5,060 bases of DNA from an uncultured Polaromonas sp. GTDB lineage: Bacteria > Pseudomonadota > Gammaproteobacteria > Burkholderiales > Burkholderiaceae. The position numbers and the translations under genes were made by a program. The stretch is from positions 1-5,060 of the forward strand of contig CAMLDT010000238.1 in assembly GCA_946479075.1 (NCBI GenBank), in the 5' to 3' direction. Below are positions 1 to 4,740 of the stretch, piece by piece; positions within the stretch are counted from its first letter, which is position 1; the number at the start of each line of letters is the position of its first letter. The notes beneath the pieces are model-generated. The model saw nothing but the letters and a program-made list of their open reading frames with translations. It was not told the origin of the DNA and made no database searches.

Positions 1-452
1 TGGTGGACGAAGGCGACATCGAGCAGGCCATGGTGATGCTGCTGGAGATTGAAAAGACGCTGGTCGAGGGTGCCGGTGCCGCCGGTCTGGCTGCGCTGCT
101 GCGGTACCCGGAGCGTTTCAGGGGCAAGAAGGTTGGCCTGGTGTTGTGCGGGGGGAACATTGACCCGTTGCTGCTGGCGGCCATCATCGAACGCGGCATG
201 GTGCGCGCCGGACGGCTGGCCCGCGTCCGGGTCAGCGCGCGTGACGTGCCGGGCTCGCTGGCGAAAATCACCGCCACGGTGGCTGGCGCGGGCGCGAACA
301 TCGACGAGGTGCACCATCAACGCGCGTTCACCATGCTCTCGGCCCAGAATGTGGACATCGAGCTGGTGCTCCAGACGCGTGGCCGCGAGCACATTGCGCA
401 GGTGCTGGCCGTACTGAAAACAGAAGGATTTGAAGCGGAGGAACAACGATGA
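1..452 (+). CDS. ilvA: Threonine ammonia-lyase, C-terminal part with ACT domain (5' end outside window)
   Basis: This is the last 149 codons of a PLP-dependent threonine dehydratase, which deaminates threonine to 2-oxobutanoate, the first step toward isoleucine. The PLP lysine lies upstream of the window. Visible are the end of the catalytic domain (EGAGAAGLAALL, then the conserved CGGNID segment at about residues 50-55 of the fragment) and one ACT domain from about residue 73, beginning RLARVRVSARDVPGSLAKIT and continuing with GANIDEVHHQR. A single C-terminal ACT domain fits the medium-form family of roughly 400 residues, rather than E. coli IlvA (two regulatory lobes) or TdcB (none). The ACT domain suggests allosteric control by an amino acid; this is a family inference. 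The GTG at position 3 is an internal valine codon, not a start. The stop overlaps the next start as ATGA. The choice between a biosynthetic (ilvA) and catabolic (tdcB) name is uncertain. Confidence 0.9.
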   Translation, partial: VDEGDIEQAMVMLLEIEKTLVEGAGAAGLAALLRYPERFRGKKVGLVLCGGNIDPLLLAAIIERGMVRAGRLARVRVSARDVPGSLAKITATVAGAGANIDEVHHQRAFTMLSAQNVDIELVLQTRGREHIAQVLAVLKTEGFEAEEQR

Positions 453-853
453 ACACCGAAACCCTGCAATCCGCACTGCCGGCGTATTTTGCGCCCTGGG
501 TGCAAGACCTCGGACTGAAAGTCGAGGCCTTCGATGCCCAGAGCGTGACGGTTCGCCTGCCGCAAAACCCGGCGCTCTCGCGTGTCGGCGACATGCTGTG
601 CGGCCAGGCCATGATGGCCGCCGCCGACACCGCCATGGTGTTGGCCCTGATCAATCATTTTGGGGCGTTCAGGCCCTGCACCACGGTGCAGATGAGCAGC
701 AGCTTCCTCAAGCCGCTGTCCCGCCAGGACGCCCTGATCGAAGCGCGCGTGATCCGCGCCGGCAAGTCGCTGGCATTTGGGGAAATGGACATCCGCGGCG
801 CAGACGACGGCAAAAGCGTCAGCCGCGTCAGCACAACTTACGCCTTGCTTTGA
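449..853 (+). CDS. PaaI-family hotdog-fold thioesterase
   Basis: A 134-residue protein of the usual length for a single hotdog domain in the PaaI-like acyl-CoA thioesterase group, presumed to hydrolyse an acyl- or aryl-CoA in the cytoplasm; the substrate is not predictable. The pattern VGDMLCGQAMMAAADTAM (residues 46-63) corresponds to the central helix region, with Asp60 at the place of the conserved acidic residue. It is followed by the strand TTVQMSSSFLKPL (78-90) and a final strand ending VSTTYALL. The usual HGG before the helix reads CGQ here, a departure from the family pattern. The start is well supported: GGAGGAA lies 5 nt upstream of ATG at 449, and the ATG overlaps the upstream stop, so the two genes are probably translationally coupled. 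Co-transcription with threonine ammonia-lyase does not itself reveal the substrate. Confidence 0.88.
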   Translation: MNTETLQSALPAYFAPWVQDLGLKVEAFDAQSVTVRLPQNPALSRVGDMLCGQAMMAAADTAMVLALINHFGAFRPCTTVQMSSSFLKPLSRQDALIEARVIRAGKSLAFGEMDIRGADDGKSVSRVSTTYALL

Positions 854-856
854 AGC

Positions 857-1489
857 TCAGCGCAGGTGTTTGCTCATCCTCGCTGCAAACAGCTGGGGGA
901 TGCTGACACTGCGGCGGCCGGGCAACAGGTCGAAACTTTCTCCGGCGGCGATGCTGCCGGGTGTCAGCACCGACAGATAAAAACCGCACAACCCGCTGCT
1001 CGCCATCATTCGTGAGGCCTGCGCAAAACCCAGGGCGGCATTGAGCTTGTAACAGGGTTCGCGCGGAATGCGGACCTGCAATTCGCAGTGCGGGAAGCGC
1101 AGCACATCGCCGGCCCAGACCCCGGTCTCCAGCAGGCCTTGCAGGGTCAGGTTTTCGCCCAGGCTGCCATGCGGCAAACTGGCGTCAATCCGGTCCAGGC
1201 CCCGTTCACGCCGCGCTGCCTGCCAGAACGCGTAATGTTCGGCAGGGTAGGCGTACACGGCTTTTTCCAGTCCGCCGTGGATCGAGAGGTCGGCCTGCTC
1301 GTCCCCGAGCAGGCCCAGGGGCAGCACCGGCACGTCGCCATCGACACCCTGCTTGACCATGCCCGTCAGTACACTGCGCCCGGCCACGGGGACGCGTCGG
1401 GCGCGCCCCACCTGAACCGAGACCACGCCACGCGGCGCTCCCGGCTGCACGGGCTGCACGCCGGACGGGCGGTCGCCGGCTAATTCCAT
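857..1489 (-). CDS. MOSC domain-containing protein (YiiM-like)
   Basis: A 210-residue protein whose body matches the MOSC domain related to the molybdenum cofactor sulfurase C-terminus and to YiiM. Visible signatures are IHGGLEKAVYAYPAEHYAFW (residues 70-89), LGENLTLQGL (110-119), and RIPREPCYKLN (140-150), in which Cys146 is the conserved cysteine thought to carry sulfur or contact the cofactor. Proteins of this kind act with molybdenum cofactor or in detoxification of N-hydroxylated compounds; the precise role here is unknown. The ATG at 1489 overlaps the lipoprotein stop by 10 nt and has only a weak ribosome-binding site. Homologues typically begin near the segment VVSVQVG, so the GTG at 1426 (Val22) is an alternative start that would remove a proline-rich N-terminal extension. 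The gene ends 3 nt from the convergent thioesterase stop, with no room for a terminator between them. Confidence 0.9.
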   Translation of the reverse strand: MELAGDRPSGVQPVQPGAPRGVVSVQVGRARRVPVAGRSVLTGMVKQGVDGDVPVLPLGLLGDEQADLSIHGGLEKAVYAYPAEHYAFWQAARRERGLDRIDASLPHGSLGENLTLQGLLETGVWAGDVLRFPHCELQVRIPREPCYKLNAALGFAQASRMMASSGLCGFYLSVLTPGSIAAGESFDLLPGRRSVSIPQLFAARMSKHLR

Positions 1490-1944
1490 CCGATCACTTC
1501 AAAGCCGCGCTCCGCCAGGCAGCGTTGCACGAAATTCCGATAGGTGCTGCTGGGCCGGTCATTGCGGAAAGCGCCCTGCACCGCGCCGGCCGAACCACCC
1601 ACGGCGGCTCCTGCGGCGCCCGCCCGGATCGCGCCTTCCCCGCCACGACCGGTGATGAGGGCGCCGACCGCGGAAGCCACCGCCCCTGTGGCCGCACCCA
1701 GGCCGGCACCCCGCGCCACGGCATTGTTTTTCTCGTCCGGAGTGAGGCCGGCCGAGGCTGCACGCCCCATGCAGGCATCGGCTTCGGCGCGCCCTTGCGC
1801 CTCGCCCACCCGGGTCAGCACGGCATTCGGATAAAGCACCGGTCGCGCTGAGGGACTGTTGGCCCCGGTGCCCGCGCAACCCGCCAGCCCGCCCAATAAC
1901 AAGGCCGCAACCAACGCCCGGCGCGGAGTGGTGAGAAGTGACAT
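1480..1944 (-). CDS. Glycine-zipper lipoprotein
   Basis: A 154-residue predicted lipoprotein. The N-terminus has a signal peptide with basic residues (PRR, 7-9), a hydrophobic stretch (ALVAALLLGG) and a lipobox LAGC, so Cys23 would be the lipidated residue. Residues 79-124 form a glycine zipper (GAGLGAATGAVASAVGALITG and GAAGAAVGGSAGAVQG), typical of small outer-membrane-associated proteins that pack helices in or against the membrane. The C-terminus YRNFVQRCLAERGFEVIGWN is a recognisable ending of this proteobacterial group. Cys58 and Cys142 remain in the mature part and could form a disulfide (inference). The start is supported by CTGGAG (1951-1956 on the minus strand) 6 nt before ATG. It is the first gene of a pair with the MOSC gene. 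No specific function is known from the sequence. Confidence 0.87.
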   Translation of the reverse strand: MSLLTTPRRALVAALLLGGLAGCAGTGANSPSARPVLYPNAVLTRVGEAQGRAEADACMGRAASAGLTPDEKNNAVARGAGLGAATGAVASAVGALITGRGGEGAIRAGAAGAAVGGSAGAVQGAFRNDRPSSTYRNFVQRCLAERGFEVIGWN

Positions 1945-2036
1945 GGGACGCTCCAGAAAAAAATGATGGCGTCAAGGCCGGCGCAGGCAAACCGCCATGT
2001 TAGCGGCGCAGCGGGGCCGGGTGGCGTTTGAAAAGG

Positions 2037-2042
2037 TAAAAT
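2037..2042 (+). promoter_or_regulatory. Possible -10 element for the small membrane protein gene
   Basis: TAAAAT lies about 35 nt before the preferred ATG at 2077 and matches the sigma-70 -10 consensus TATAAT at five of six positions. No convincing -35 hexamer is present at the expected distance (around 2014-2019 the sequence is GC-rich), so this is a weak call. It would give a short leader of about 28 nt and would exclude the upstream in-frame ATG at 2041 as the start. Confidence 0.3.
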
Positions 2043-2076
2043 GGCGCAGTTGTACCGCTTTCAGGAATCACCCCCC

Positions 2077-2241
2077 ATGTCCAATCCAGAACACTCCACC
2101 AATGCCGCCCACAGCAGCCCGTCGCCGGTCCAGGAACAGGACGCCGTGGAAGCCATCGTCCCCATGATGCCCATGGTGCTGCCGGCCGCAGGCGCAGTGC
2201 TGATGTTTTTGCTGGCTTTTATCGCGATCTACATGGCCTGA
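2077..2241 (+). CDS. Small single-pass membrane protein, unknown function
   Basis: A 54-residue protein that I do not recognise by function. The first 22 residues are polar and Ser/His/Pro/Gln-rich (MSNPEHSTNAAHSSPSPVQE). An acidic stretch (DAVEAIV) follows, then MMPMVLPAAGA, and one hydrophobic segment of about 22 residues reaches the C-terminus (roughly 33-54, with VLMFLLAFIAIYMA at the end). The layout is that of a tail-anchored or single-pass inner membrane protein, possibly an accessory subunit of a larger complex, though nothing in the neighbourhood identifies one. The ATG at 2077 is preferred because AGGA (2063-2066) precedes it, although the 10-nt spacing is a little long. An in-frame ATG at 2041 with AAGG upstream would add 12 residues (MAQLYRFQESPP) and cannot be excluded. 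It is divergent from the lipoprotein gene and convergent with the ligase gene. Confidence 0.72.
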   Translation: MSNPEHSTNAAHSSPSPVQEQDAVEAIVPMMPMVLPAAGAVLMFLLAFIAIYMA

Positions 2242-2295
2242 GCTGCCGCGTTGAGCTCTGCTGGTTTTAGAGCACGGTGAATGTCAATGGCGCGT

Positions 2296-3600
2296 CTATC
2301 CGTGCCCCGCTGGCGAGAGCTGCGTGGATACCTCTGGTTTCAAGGAGCGGTTGACCATAAGTATTCCTAGAATGAAGGCGATCAGGTGGCCTTCAGGAAA
2401 GGTCCTGAAATGACCGCTGAAAAAACTCGTGGCGCACCAAGCCAGCAAGCAGCCAGCCGCCATTTTTCCGTAGATGCTCCCATTTTTGAGGCACGCCCTC
2501 ATGATCATGCCCAGCATGAATAGAAATGTCAGCAACCCGATCAGCCCGTTTTCTGCAGTGACAAACAGGTACTGATTGTGCGGATCGTCGAAGGGAATGG
2601 CACGCCAGCCAGTGTATTTTTCTGCGGCGATGGCGCTGAAGCGTTGTTTGAAACCGCCAGTACCAACACCGAACCACGGGTTTTCTCGAATCATGTGCAA
2701 GGTGGTCTGGGCCATCAGCATTCTTCGGCCCAGTGAAGTCTCCTGTTGCACGGTGGAAAAATTCTGTGTCTCGGTGATGCCTAGTTTCACCCGGTCGTGA
2801 ACGGAAGTTGATAAGTTATAGGCCATAAGCCCTATCAAAATCGCGACCAACCCTCCCACGCATAGGCCCCTCCACCCTCTCCAAGCAGCAAAACACCAGA
2901 CGACCAGCATCAGAAATACCACATAGCCACTTCTGCCCGGCGTCACCAAGGCGATATTGGCTACAAATGCGATGGCCAGCACAACAAAGCAGATCTGCCT
3001 GCCCCTGTGGCTTTGCTGGGAGGCCAGCCACAAAGCGACAAATGTTGCCAAGGCAAAAGCCATGCTCTGCGTGGCATAGGACCTGAATATGTTGTCAGGC
3101 GTCATTGGTGCGCCGGACCTGACGATGTGCTTGAATATTTCGCCAGAAGCTATCGTTTGGTGGGCCACCAATGTCTTCAACACAAAAGACATGAGCAAGC
3201 CCGCCGTACAAGTTGCCAAAAAAGCAAGAAGAAAACGCCGCTTGGGCGCCTCGTCGGAAAAAAGCAGTGCCAGGGGAAGGATGTAAACAATCTTCCGATC
3301 AGAAAAGATGCTGTTCCAGCCTGAGGACATGGGCGCTTGCGTATACCCCATGCCAACCACCTGCCAGCCAATGTACATAGCGATGGCAATTGCCACCCCC
3401 ATCGGAAAGTTGCTGGTATCGAGGTGCCGGCGATGGCTGGACAAACAAATCCAGAGGAACAACAGCAGAAAGAGCAGGAAACCGAAATTTGCCAGCGCGG
3501 TAGAAAACAGGTTCACGCAAACGGCAAATATCGCCGCATTCCGGGCCCAAGTGATCAAAGGTGGTTGAATCTGGGCTGGTGATTGAAGCAAGGCGGTCAT
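2296..3600 (-). CDS. O-antigen ligase family membrane protein (WaaL/Wzy-type)
   Basis: A 434-residue polytopic inner membrane protein of the O-antigen ligase superfamily, which transfers or polymerises undecaprenyl-linked glycans on the periplasmic side. About ten or more hydrophobic segments can be read, for example near residues 22-52, 67-85, 103-115, 122-146, 178-194, 201-219, 225-240, 245-262, 350-370 and 404-417. Family hallmarks in order are TPGRSGY (220-226), a long loop with SLGRRMLMAQ and ENPWFGVGTGGF (306-317), then DDPHNQYLFVTAENGLIGLL (338-357), whose His341 is a good candidate for the conserved loop histidine. The ATG at 3600 is chosen because it lies 29 nt after the glycosyltransferase stop. 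A longer GTG start at 3690 would overlap that gene by 61 nt and add 30 non-hydrophobic residues. GC is clearly lower than in flanking genes. The acceptor (lipid A-core, another glycan or a protein) cannot be decided from the sequence. Confidence 0.88.
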   Translation of the reverse strand: MTALLQSPAQIQPPLITWARNAAIFAVCVNLFSTALANFGFLLFLLLFLWICLSSHRRHLDTSNFPMGVAIAIAMYIGWQVVGMGYTQAPMSSGWNSIFSDRKIVYILPLALLFSDEAPKRRFLLAFLATCTAGLLMSFVLKTLVAHQTIASGEIFKHIVRSGAPMTPDNIFRSYATQSMAFALATFVALWLASQQSHRGRQICFVVLAIAFVANIALVTPGRSGYVVFLMLVVWCFAAWRGWRGLCVGGLVAILIGLMAYNLSTSVHDRVKLGITETQNFSTVQQETSLGRRMLMAQTTLHMIRENPWFGVGTGGFKQRFSAIAAEKYTGWRAIPFDDPHNQYLFVTAENGLIGLLTFLFMLGMIMRACLKNGSIYGKMAAGCLLAWCATSFFSGHFRTFPEGHLIAFILGILMVNRSLKPEVSTQLSPAGHG

Positions 3601-3629
3601 AAAAAGTCCCACGTTAGATGTCGGATTGC

Positions 3630-4379
3630 CTAACCGTGCCGCCGCCGGCGCCACAGCTTTTTCCAGCGGAATTGCAGCGCCTGAAACCACAGCGGGTGCG
3701 ACTTGTCCAGTGCGGATGGAAATTTTCCGTTGTGGCTGCCCTGCTCCACCACCGGTGGCTCAAGCCAGAACATCGGTGTGGCCAGCGTCCTGTCGATGTG
3801 TTCGAAGGTGTGGTCGATGGGCTGTGTGATGCCATGCGCTTCTATCCAGTCCAGCCGCCGGCGCACTGTCGCCTGCGAAACGATGTAAGAGTCCGCGAAC
3901 TTGCCCTGGTTCCGGGGATAGAGCCATTGCCCTGCGCGGATCTGTTGATGCGGAACGTAATAGTGCCCGCCGCAGCCCAGAAAAGTAACGTGCGGATCGC
4001 CGAGTGCCAGTTCTTCCTTCATCAGGCCATTCAGGGCCGGCCAGAATTGCGGGGAAAAAATAACATCGTCTTCCAGAATCAGGGCCCGAGACAACTGACG
4101 CTGCGCGATCAGTCGGTGAGCCTGCCAGTGCTTGAGTGCGCACGACTGCTGGGCTGGCGAGAGCTGGTCGCCCCGGAACAACTGTTGACGCAAGGCGTCG
4201 GGAATGTCCGGAACGTCGAAGTCGAGCACAAACTCGAACGGCAAGCCCAGGTCGGCCATTTGCTTTTCGATAAACCGTCGGCGCTCCACGAAGCGGGTGG
4301 CATGGATGACGAAAATCGCATCCAGCCCCTCGGGCAAGGCCTGAGGGCTAACCGGCTTGGCGATGATGGACAGGGGCAT
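3630..4379 (-). CDS. Glycosyltransferase family 25 protein (LPS-type)
   Basis: A 249-residue cytoplasmic glycosyltransferase of family GT25 (LgtB/LpsA-like), which adds a sugar, often beta-linked galactose, from a nucleotide sugar to a growing lipooligosaccharide or related glycan. Visible family features are the first strand AIFVIHATRFVERRRFIEKQ (21-40), LSPAQQSCALKHWQAHRLI (73-91) at the site of the typical GCALSH segment, the acidic motif ALILEDDV (99-106), GKFADSYIVS (159-168), QPIDHTFEHI (186-195), and a terminal PPVVEQGSHNGKFPSALD. The C-terminus is strongly basic (WKKLWRRRRHG), suggesting peripheral contact with the inner membrane. ATG at 4379 is preferred; a GTG at 4418 would add 13 residues but lies at or before the likely transcription start. 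No strong ribosome-binding site is seen for either. It is the first gene of a two-gene unit with the ligase. Donor and acceptor sugars are unknown. Confidence 0.9.
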   Translation of the reverse strand: MPLSIIAKPVSPQALPEGLDAIFVIHATRFVERRRFIEKQMADLGLPFEFVLDFDVPDIPDALRQQLFRGDQLSPAQQSCALKHWQAHRLIAQRQLSRALILEDDVIFSPQFWPALNGLMKEELALGDPHVTFLGCGGHYYVPHQQIRAGQWLYPRNQGKFADSYIVSQATVRRRLDWIEAHGITQPIDHTFEHIDRTLATPMFWLEPPVVEQGSHNGKFPSALDKSHPLWFQALQFRWKKLWRRRRHG

Positions 4380-4423
4380 GGAAGCTGGCGGCGTGAACAG
4401 GCAGAAGGGCAATGGCACGGCAG

Positions 4424-4429
4424 ATTCTA
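4424..4429 (-). promoter_or_regulatory. Possible -10 element for the glycosyltransferase-ligase unit
   Basis: Read on the minus strand this is TAGAAT, five of six matches to TATAAT. Transcription would begin near 4417, giving a leader of about 38 nt to the ATG at 4379 and arguing against the GTG at 4418. No good -35 is seen at 16-18 nt (the sequence there is AAAGGA-like), so confidence is low. Confidence 0.3.
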
Positions 4430-4525
4430 GGCGACCCGGCTGTTCGTCCTTTCAGCTTGTGCGGCGACGCGCCCTACGCCATTACGGCCCCCGGGGTCAG
4501 GGCTGTCGCACCCCAGACTGCAGCA

Positions 4526-4552
4526 ATGCATAACCTCATGCGGGTTTTGCAT
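4526..4552. repeat. 27-nt imperfect palindrome upstream of pckG
   Basis: The left arm is ATGCA-T-AACC (4526-4535), the loop is TCATGCG (4536-4542), and the right arm is GGTT-T-TGCAT (4543-4552). Nine of ten arm positions pair, with one T/T mismatch. No plus-strand gene ends nearby and no T-run follows, so it is more like an operator than a terminator. It overlaps the GTTTTGC direct repeat described separately. Confidence 0.6.
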
Positions 4553-4561
4553 ATGTTTTGC
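4544..4561 (+). repeat. GTTTTGC direct repeat, 11-bp period
   Basis: GTTTTGC occurs at 4544-4550 and again at 4555-4561, separated by ATAT, so the two copies lie on nearly the same face of the helix. This is the arrangement expected for two bound protomers of a regulator, but a two-copy 7-mer can also arise by chance. Confidence 0.5.
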
Positions 4562-4594
4562 CTGTACCTGCGCGGTAACTTCGGGCGTAGTTCT

Positions 4595-4600
4595 TAAAAT
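4595..4600 (+). promoter_or_regulatory. Possible -10 element for pckG
   Basis: TAAAAT (five of six matches to TATAAT) lies about 140 nt before the pckG ATG. The same hexamer precedes the small membrane protein gene. No convincing -35 is present 16-18 nt upstream (GCGGTA-like sequence), which would fit an activated promoter using the repeats at 4526-4561. The predicted leader would run from about 4607 to 4740. Confidence 0.3.
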
Positions 4601-4631
4601 GAATTGGCGGTGCGTTGATACCGAAGTGCCG

Positions 4632-4642
4632 GAACCCGGTTC
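4632..4642. repeat. Short palindrome GAACC-C-GGTTC
   Basis: A perfect 5-bp inverted repeat around one central C. The overlapping CCCGG (4635-4639) can instead pair with CCGGG (4659-4663), so two mutually exclusive small hairpins are possible in the pckG leader. GC-rich palindromes of this size are common, so functional meaning is uncertain. Confidence 0.35.
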
Positions 4643-4666
4643 TCCCTCAGGTCGCGAGCCGGGATC

Positions 4667-4724
4667 AAGCGCCATTTCGACAGGCGCGCAGAGGCGGTGG
4701 CGCTTGTCGAAATCACGCTTTTTT
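4667..4724 (+). terminator. Long hairpin followed by T6 in the pckG leader (attenuator-like or REP-like)
   Basis: ATTTCGACA (4674-4682) pairs perfectly with TGTCGAAAT (4705-4713). Continuing inward, G4683/T4704 is a G-U pair and GCGC (4684-4687) pairs with GCGC (4700-4703), giving a 14-bp stem with a 12-nt loop. Outward, after a 2x2 internal loop, AAGCG (4667-4671) pairs with CGCTT (4716-4720). TTTTTT occupies 4719-4724, only on the plus-strand side, so the structure reads as a plus-strand intrinsic terminator. The GGAG ribosome-binding site of pckG begins 7 nt later. The 5-nt spacer between the 14-bp stem and the T-run weakens a classic terminator reading unless the outer pairing forms. Confidence 0.55.
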
Positions 4725-4740
4725 AACTTTGGAGCTTCCG

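Larger units (their letters stand above)
4380..4740. other. Divergent intergenic regulatory region between the glycosyltransferase and pckG
   Basis: About 360 nt without a convincing gene. The left part (to about 4500) is GC-rich and holds a possible minus-strand promoter. The middle (4526-4561) is AT-richer, with an imperfect palindrome and a direct repeat. The right part (4595-4740) holds a possible plus-strand -10, a small GAACC/GGTTC palindrome and a long hairpin followed by T residues before the pckG ribosome-binding site. Open frames crossing it have no recognisable protein features and lack good ribosome-binding sites. Confidence 0.7.

Noticed and set aside
1088..1851. Plus-strand open frames opposite the MOSC and lipoprotein genes
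   Set aside because: Long antisense frames are expected in GC-rich codon-biased DNA; the translations are Arg/Ala/Pro-rich with no motifs, while the minus-strand frames have clear domains.
1970..1975. TTGACG on the minus strand as a -35 for the lipoprotein gene
   Set aside because: A -10 at 17 nt spacing would fall on the ribosome-binding site, leaving no leader; no suitable -10 is present.
1992..2006. CCGC/GCGG inverted repeat in the lipoprotein/small gene divergent region
   Set aside because: A 4-bp GC-rich stem is expected by chance at this composition.
2255..2273. GCTCT/AGAGC hairpin between the convergent small gene and the ligase
   Set aside because: Only 5 bp with a 9-nt loop and no T-run on either strand, so it does not support a terminator call.
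3601..3690. N-terminal extension of the ligase from a GTG at 3690
   Set aside because: It would overlap the glycosyltransferase by 61 nt, adds 30 residues without membrane or family character, and a natural ATG follows 29 nt after the upstream stop.
3618..4430. 270-codon plus-strand open frame opposite the glycosyltransferase
   Set aside because: It is antisense to a gene with clear GT25 motifs; its translation shows no recognisable domain.
4412..4597. 61-codon plus-strand open frame in the pckG upstream region
   Set aside because: It has no good ribosome-binding site or recognisable protein features, and it overlaps the palindrome and possible promoter elements.
4427..4675. 82-codon minus-strand open frame in the same intergenic region
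   Set aside because: Low-complexity translation without motifs, running through the repeats and hairpin arm; it would also overlap the likely promoter of the glycosyltransferase unit.
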